Assembly (NCBI GenBank): GCA_017311185.1
Contig: JAESUZ010003505.1
Coordinates: forward strand, 1,240,001-1,304,000
Length of the DNA: 64,000 nucleotides
Source: Proteles cristata cristata
Lineage: Eukaryota > Chordata > Mammalia > Carnivora > Hyaenidae
Direction: 5' to 3'
Part shown: one piece after another, positions 58,059-64,000 of the stretch
Layout: the number at the start of each line of letters is the position of its first letter
Numbering within the stretch: the first letter of the stretch is position 1
Translations under genes and position numbers: made by a program
The notes under the pieces: generated by a model
The model's database searches: none
What the model saw: the letters and a program-made list of their open reading frames with translations, nothing else
What the model was told of the DNA's origin: nothing

Positions 58059-59386
58059 ATATTTAACTTATAAAATTATGAGAATTATAAGCAAGCAGTA
58101 TGAACCTGGGACACATAGCATACTAACAAATGTTAGTTGTCACTTATCCTAATTGGTTATTTTCCTAAGGTCTCAAATAGAAATTTTTATATTACCATTT
58201 ATGGGAAAACAGAAAATATTTGAGGACAACTTAGTAACTTATGGATGGCTATTGTACCTATAGAATAAGTAGAATTCTGGTGTCTCTTGATTTCTACAAC
58301 TAGTTAACTCTTTGGGCATAGACTAATTTATAATCTTTTTAACCAGATTTTTAAACTCTGTGTGCATATTAAAGAGATGGAAAGAATAGGAGAGAAGGAA
58401 AAAAATGGACCGAGTTTATAACAATCAAAGAGGTCAAATTGCTAATATAGCTAAGAAACTATGCTTGAGCTTTAATGTGGATGAAATTATTACCAAAGGA
58501 CTTAAATGTCTTTTATGTGCAATGAATTCTTCCATAATCAGAAACCACCATTTCAAGTAAATTTCCACCCTTCAAAGTGCTTTTTAAATGAATGGGCAGC
58601 TTTTTTAGGCCTTACCACACTGTTTAGGGAGGAGAAAAAGGTCAAGGTCAAGGAAAGTATTTGGTTAATACCTCCGTCATAAGGATGTCTTCATTTGTTT
58701 TCAGTTTTGGTACATAGAAGAGCAATTTGACAAGTTAACTCTTTTTTTTTCTCCTTTATTTTAATGCTACAACACAGAGAACAATAACATATCAATTAAC
58801 TTTAATTGCCCTCTGGCTTGCTTCCTCAGATACCTGCCTTTGGAAAGCAGTGTGCTTTTATGAATAGCCTCCTGGTGGTGAAAACCTCCCAAGGTCTATA
58901 ACTCGTTCTACAATTTCTGTCCAGGGCCTCACAAAAAAAATCATTTAATATATTCTGTGTGTTGTCTCATTTCTCCAATATTCTCAAAAGTCAGAATCTT
59001 ACCATTTATAACTGCATATTAAAGATAGACTCGCAGTCAAGAATGGAATAGATCCAACAACAGTAAAATGAGCCCTTGTTGGCCATGCAAGGGACTGTGT
59101 GTCCAGGCAACTCCTCAGTTTGTATTTAATGGAACCAGTCAAAGTCAAGTGGTTCTGTGAGTCACGGTTATAACGCTCAGAGCTGAGGGGCAGGCAGCCT
59201 TGAAGGCCAAGTGGGTGCTTCTCTGGTTCCCCTGTTTCGGATCAACCATGCAATACCCTCTATGTTAACTCAGCTAGCATACACAGTTATTAATCATCGG
59301 TAAAGTGTGAACAATCCATATAACAAGAGTAAAAATATCACATGCTAGGAATTCTATGCCGTCTCTGGTGAACTTTGATCAGTATT
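58059..59386. other. No identified feature
   Basis: AT-rich unique sequence. Confidence 0.5.
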
Positions 59387-59403
59387 AGGCATGGAATCAA
59401 TTC

Positions 59404-59633
59404 GGGGTGTCTGGGTGGCTTCATCGGTTAAGCATCTGGCTCTTGATTTCAGCTCGGGTCATGATCTCACAGTTCTGTGGGTTTGAGCCCCACATCGGGC
59501 TCTGTGCTGACAGCTCAGACCTTCTTGGGATTCTGTCTCTCTCTGTCTCTGCCCCTTCCCTTCTCTATCTCTCTTTCTTCCCCTTTCTCTCTCAAAAAAC
59601 AAAAACAAAAACAAAAAAGTCTTAAAAAAAAGA
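59404..59633 (+). mobile_element. Feline CAN-SINE, forward
   Basis: Begins GGGGTGTCTGGGTGGCTTC, tail with AAAAC repeats. A 17-nt duplication AGRCATGGAATCAATTC lies at 59387-59403 and 59634-59650, one mismatch. Confidence 0.96.
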
Positions 59634-59650
59634 AGACATGGAATCAATTC

Positions 59651-60228
59651 TCTCTCCATTCCTGCCTCTGATGGGCTTTTCAGACATGGTGATTTTTCCA
59701 TATTAGCCTCTCTTTTGAGATGTTCTTTGTGGTCACCCAGCTCTCTGGAGACCGGCTGGGAAGCTGTGGCCAGCAGGGCAGTGCCTCCCTTTGTGTGCAT
59801 ACATTCTCTCCTTTCTACCTCATTCCCGTTCCCTCACTCTGGCTGCTCTTGGATTGTTCTTGCCAAATAAAACGTGAGCATTCAGTCAGGACATAAAATA
59901 TCAAGCATCAAAACATGTTCCTTGAATCCTTCTTCTTACAATAAATGTTGTCGATTATGTGAGCTTCAGATGGAATGGGAAGAGATGTTTCCTTTAAATA
60001 TAGAACAGGCGCTGAGGACAGGACATATAAATTAGGTTTGTCTTTGCTTCACACCCTTTCTCACTCCCATTCTTTTGTATTTTCCCATTTTTGTTGAGTC
60101 CCTGGCTTTTAGGTACCTTGTGATTTCATCTGCCTTTAAACCGCACAGGATTAATTTGTAAGTTAGCACTCCTTAATAATTTTAATAATTTGATACACAT
60201 TAGTAACTCGATGAATTACCCCTTTTAG
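59651..60228. other. No identified feature
   Basis: Unique sequence. Confidence 0.5.
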
Positions 60229-60244
60229 TAGCATCACATTTCTT

Positions 60245-60450
60245 TTTTAAAAATGTTTCTTTATTTTTGAGAGAGAGAGAATACAAGCAGGGGAAAGGCA
60301 GAGAGAGAAGGAAACACAGAGTCCAAAGCAGGCTCCAAGCTCTGAACTGTCAGCACAGAGCCTGACATGGGGCTCAAACTCAGGAACTGTGAGATCAAGA
60401 CCTGAGCCAAAATCGGACGCTTAACTGACTGAGCCACCCAGGCACCCTGG
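60245..60450 (-). mobile_element. Feline CAN-SINE, reverse
   Basis: Ends ACTGAGCCACCCAGGCACC. Flanks TAGCATCACATTTCTT-type at 60229-60244 and 60451-60466 differ at one base. Confidence 0.95.
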
Positions 60451-60611
60451 TAGCATAACATTTCTTAAAAAGAACTAATAGAAAAAACAGCAATAAACCC
60501 CAGTAGTAAAATTGAAGACACTATAGTACATAAGACATCATAGTTGTATGTTTGGATGAAAAGAAAACTTTTTTGATACCATATAAATCATATCAGCTTG
60601 ATAAAAAAGTT

Positions 60612-60795
60612 CAGGTTCTGGAATGCACCGGGTTTGAATATTAACTCTGTTCTTCACAAGCTGTGTGATATTAGACAAATCACTTAACCTCTCTGTGTTT
60701 CTTCTTTAAGATGGTGAAAATAATACCAACCTCAAAGGTCCATGGTATAATTGAGTGAGATATTACATATCAAGTCCTTAGCTATGTTGAAACCC
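60612..60795 (+). repeat. MIR relic, forward
   Basis: GGTTTGAATATTAACTCTG, AAGCTGTGTGATATTAGACA, AATCACTTAACCTCTCTGTG are unmistakable MIR core blocks. Confidence 0.85.
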
Positions 60796-62189
60796 TGGGA
60801 ACTTCCTATAGTCAAATGGAGGATCAGATTTATTTCACAGAGCAATGTGTGTACTTCCCTAATTGGTGGAGGACAGAGGGTCAAGGAGTAAGCAAGATGG
60901 TTAGGCTAAATGGTGCCTATGCGAAAATCGAGTTTATTTTTTTTTCCTATTTGACAAAGCTCTTCTGTTATCAATTTCTGAAACAGACACTGGTTCACAG
61001 GGTCCATTGGGCTAATGACTCCTGACACTCAGCCTCTTTATTAAGACATCTGATGTGCAAATCATTCTTAACAATCTGCAGAATCATAGTTTAAAATCAC
61101 CAGCTCTCATGTTCAGGAGCCATTGCTAAAATTATTCAGTGCTATGAGCTTCCTTATGCTTTGTAAACAGATATTTGTTATATTCCTTGGAGGTTAAATA
61201 TAAAGTTACCAGCAAGAAGATTTCATGTACAAGCAGTAATTTTGATGACTCTGGGATATAGAAATCTTCATTTAGATGTTAAGCAATTTTATATTTGAGA
61301 TAGAAAGTTAGCTTAAAAGTGAAATAAGATGCAGAGGAAAATGTCTACAGTCTTAATATTTGCACAGTATTTTCTAGAACAGAGTGATAGAATTCCTGTA
61401 GTTCAGTGTTGCTCTTTTATTCTTTTCAACAAAGGAATTGCTCTTGGTCTCTTTTGAGAATAGTGTTCAAGAGGAATAAATTTGTCTCTTAAAGATTCTG
61501 AGTGATTTTCTTTTGGGGGAGGGAGGGGGCGATGGCAGTTGGGTCTTTTTTGGATATTTTTTTTTTTTTTTTGGCAAAGTACATGTAACTAGCCTAGAAT
61601 CTACTACTTGAGCATCTGTATCTGGTAAGATAGGTGAGTTAACACCCTCAGTAACAACCCCTCACTCTCCAGCTTTGTGTTCATCTCAGACCAGCTGGAG
61701 ACTCTGGCTTTTCACTACAGAATACAGGCTGATGGAAAAAGTACCATCTAGGGCACGGCCATGGTACTATATGAAAAGAGAAAGGTCAAATGTGTCTGGT
61801 CACTCACTGGCTCTTAGGGCTTCCTCTTTAATTTCACTTGCCACAGTAGACCCCATGATGCACCTCTCTTTGAAGAAGCGGGGAAGGGAATTCAACCGTG
61901 TCTTAGAAGAGATAGAGACAGAGAGCTGGAAAAATTAAGGAATGGCCTCATGACTGCAATGGTAACTGCTTTGTTCCCATTTCATTCCTTGTGCTTTGCT
62001 TATGAGCTCATTTTCTCTGATTGGGCCAAAGACGTGTTACACATCCAGGATCTTTGTTACAAAAGAAGTCAGGACACCCTGTAAAGTGATTCCATGAAAT
62101 TAAGAGTACTGTCCCATTTAGGATTCAACGGCTTCCAAAGCTTAGTAATAGCAGATGGCATTCATTTGTTCCTTTCTGTCTATTTTGTC
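60796..62189. other. No identified feature
   Basis: Unique sequence with a T-run near 61557. An 87-codon frame at 61675-61938 has no recognisable homology. Confidence 0.5.
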
Positions 62190-62680
62190 CCCAGACATCT
62201 ACATATCTGCCTAATACACTACCCCAAAATGTGGTAATTAAAACAAGCACCAGTGATTTGTTCACTGGCCTCAGGTCTAAGATGGTTTCACTCATTTCTG
62301 CCCAAAGGTCTCAGCTGGTAGCTGGGCCTCCTTCTCCAGGATTTTTTCTTCCTCGAGGGGTTTAGCACAGCCATGCTATACTTTATATGTAATCTCAGAA
62401 TAATTAGAGAGTGAGAGGGAAAGCTGGAAGCCTTTTTGAGGGAAAGTTGGGAAGTCTTACAACATCACCTTCCCTGCATTCTGTTCACCAAAACATGGCC
62501 CCATTTAAGGGGACCAGAGAGACTCTTGTTGGGGTGAGGCTCCATTCAAGGGGAGCTGAGAGACTCTTGATGGGGGGTTGGGGGTGGCAGAATCATGTGG
62601 CAAAGGAACATGACCCAGGGGTGCAAGTATCACTGTGTCCGTCATTATGAACAATCTAACCCCACGTTGGCATGTGAGCA
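62190..62680 (-). repeat. Probable ERVL-type LTR relic, reverse
   Basis: ACACTACCCCAAAATGTGG, GTCTCAGCTGGTAGCTGGGC and CCATTCAAGGGGAGCTGAGA followed by GACTCTTGATGGGGG follow an old LTR sequence. The exact family is uncertain. Confidence 0.4.
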
Positions 62681-63130
62681 TGGCCTATGGCTTTACGTGC
62701 TGCCCAGAGAATATGCACAGAGACTGGAAAAGATACTGTGATTTTCCAGAGCTTTCTTGGTGGGTTTGTTTCGGTTACAAGTGAAGTACAGTCTGGAAAA
62801 TAACTGAAAGATGCATTTTCCATTTGTGGGAGGTGAGGATCTTATCACTCGGTTGTTTTTGTGTCCTGCCAGCGAGAGGAATGATGCTCCAGCAATTCAG
62901 TCTGCAATTGTGCACCAGCAATCTGTGGGCCATTGGCTGTTCCCCGTTCTGTTGTGCTTTTATAATGTTATTGTATTCATTTAACCTCTTGAAATTTTAG
63001 TAAAAGTAGAATGTGAATAAAATCATCACCAATATGGAGGTCAGTGCCACCTATTTTAAAGACCTTTACTGTAGACATTTCTAAATTCTGCATGTATAAA
63101 TTTTATAACTGATTTTAAGAGTGTGTTCTT
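62681..63130. other. No identified feature
   Basis: Unique sequence. Confidence 0.5.
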
Positions 63131-63360
63131 GGGGTACCTGGGTGGCTCAGTGGGTTAAGAATCTGACTCTTGAATTTGGCTCAGGTCATGATCTCACAGT
63201 TGGTGAGTTCCAGCCCACATTGGGCTCTGTGCTGACTGTGGGGAGCCTACTTGGGATTCTCTGTCTCCATCCCCCTCTGCCGATTCCCTGCTCATGCTCA
63301 ATTTCTCACTTGTGTTCTCTCTCTCTCTCTCTCAAAAATAAATAAACTGAAAAAATAAAA
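63131..63360 (+). mobile_element. Feline CAN-SINE, forward
   Basis: Begins GGGGTACCTGGGTGGCTCAG and ends CAAAAATAAATAAACTG. No clear duplication found. Confidence 0.94.
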
Positions 63361-63838
63361 TAATCAGATCATAATAAAAACATAGAATTTTGTAGAATAA
63401 GTGAAATCTCTCAGAATTACCTAAATCCAGGATGCTACCACTTGGTCACTGTAGGGTCTGAGTATATTTTACATTATCAATATAAGCTGTTGCATTCTAC
63501 ACAATTGCTTGAAGCTTCCAAATCACCTTTAAGCATATTAAGTAGAATATTTTTCAGTACACTAATTTGAGTGAGCCGAAATCAGGAAAAACAGAATGAG
63601 CTCTATATTAAATGAAAATTCAGAATCTGTCTTAAAATTATGTTAGTAACATGTTTTTTAATTGATCTCCTGGGACCAAAGATCTTGCCCCAGTAGAAAT
63701 CATGCACGGTCTCTACTTTAACTGATGTTTATCTAGGATATTATAATATCCTTGTGCTGCCTCATTCTTGGACTTGACCTCCCAGACTCCCTGAATGATG
63801 CCTTCCTGAGGCCTCCTCCATTGAAAAAGAAGTGATTC
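63361..63838. other. No identified feature
   Basis: AT-rich unique sequence. Confidence 0.5.
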
Positions 63839-63839
63839 A

Positions 63840-63962
63840 GGGGCACCAAGGGGCTCAGTTGGATTGAGGTTCTGACTCTTCACTTGAGCTCAGTTCATGA
63901 TCCCAGGATTATGGGATTAAGCCCCACATCAGGCTCTGCACTTAGCATGGAGCCTGCTTAAG

Positions 63963-64000
<38 letters not shown>
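63840..64000 (+). mobile_element. CAN-SINE, forward, cut by window end
   Basis: Begins GGGGCACCAAGGGGCTCAG and runs into the CT tract at the last base. The tail lies outside the window. Confidence 0.92.

Overview
The window is nuclear DNA from a placental mammal, almost certainly a cat-like carnivore (Feliformia, most likely Felidae). The main evidence is about 25 copies of a tRNA-derived CAN-SINE of the feline type. Its head is GGGGCGCCTGGGTGGCTCAG, followed by a tRNA-like body, a long CT tract and an AATAAATAAA-type tail. The downstream body (GCTGACAGCTCAGAGCCTGGAGCC and variants) differs from the dog and bear/mustelid versions as I remember them. Young L1 3' ends of the carnivore type and older mammalian repeats (MIR, L2, MaLR LTRs, hAT-type DNA transposon relics, L1M) support this.

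I find no convincing protein-coding gene, rRNA or tRNA gene. The open frames reach about 140 codons at most. Nearly all lie in SINEs, microsatellites or unique sequence with no recognisable protein character. The window therefore reads as intergenic or deep intronic sequence.

Layout. 1-5 kb: unique AT-rich DNA, a MIR, a 41-bp tandem duplication and a 5'-inverted L1. 4-10 kb: SINEs, a MaLR LTR, a MIR, a TA-cored palindrome and an unexplained GC-rich block at 7.85-8.75 kb. 10-16.5 kb: mostly unique, with a GATA-type microsatellite and a pure polypyrimidine tract. 16.5-24 kb: SINE-free, with one MaLR LTR and an L2-like piece. 24-28 kb: a cluster of reverse SINEs, one inside a MIR. At about 28.1 kb on the minus strand a CRE-like site, a YY1-like CAAGATGGCG and a consensus splice donor lie in order, the best candidate for a promoter and first exon. 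30-35 kb: old L1M and a long L2 relic. 38-40.9 kb: a nested stack of MaLR LTRs and an old L1, split by a young truncated L1 and young SINEs. 43.5-50.9 kb: SINE-free, with sequence resembling conserved non-coding elements at about 46.9-49.1 kb and ending in a 168-nt pure TTC-rich tract. 51-57 kb: SINEs, a hAT relic split by a SINE, and two related, inverted ~300-bp segments 4 kb apart that I cannot assign to a known family. 57-64 kb: SINEs, MIR, a probable LTR relic and unique DNA. The last SINE is cut by the window end.

No multi-gene system, defence locus or operon is present. The leads worth checking are the 28.1-kb promoter-like site, the unassigned inverted pair, the SINE-free block and the repeated insertion at one target site near 39.5-40.5 kb. 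Family names are from memory of consensus sequences and were not checked by search.
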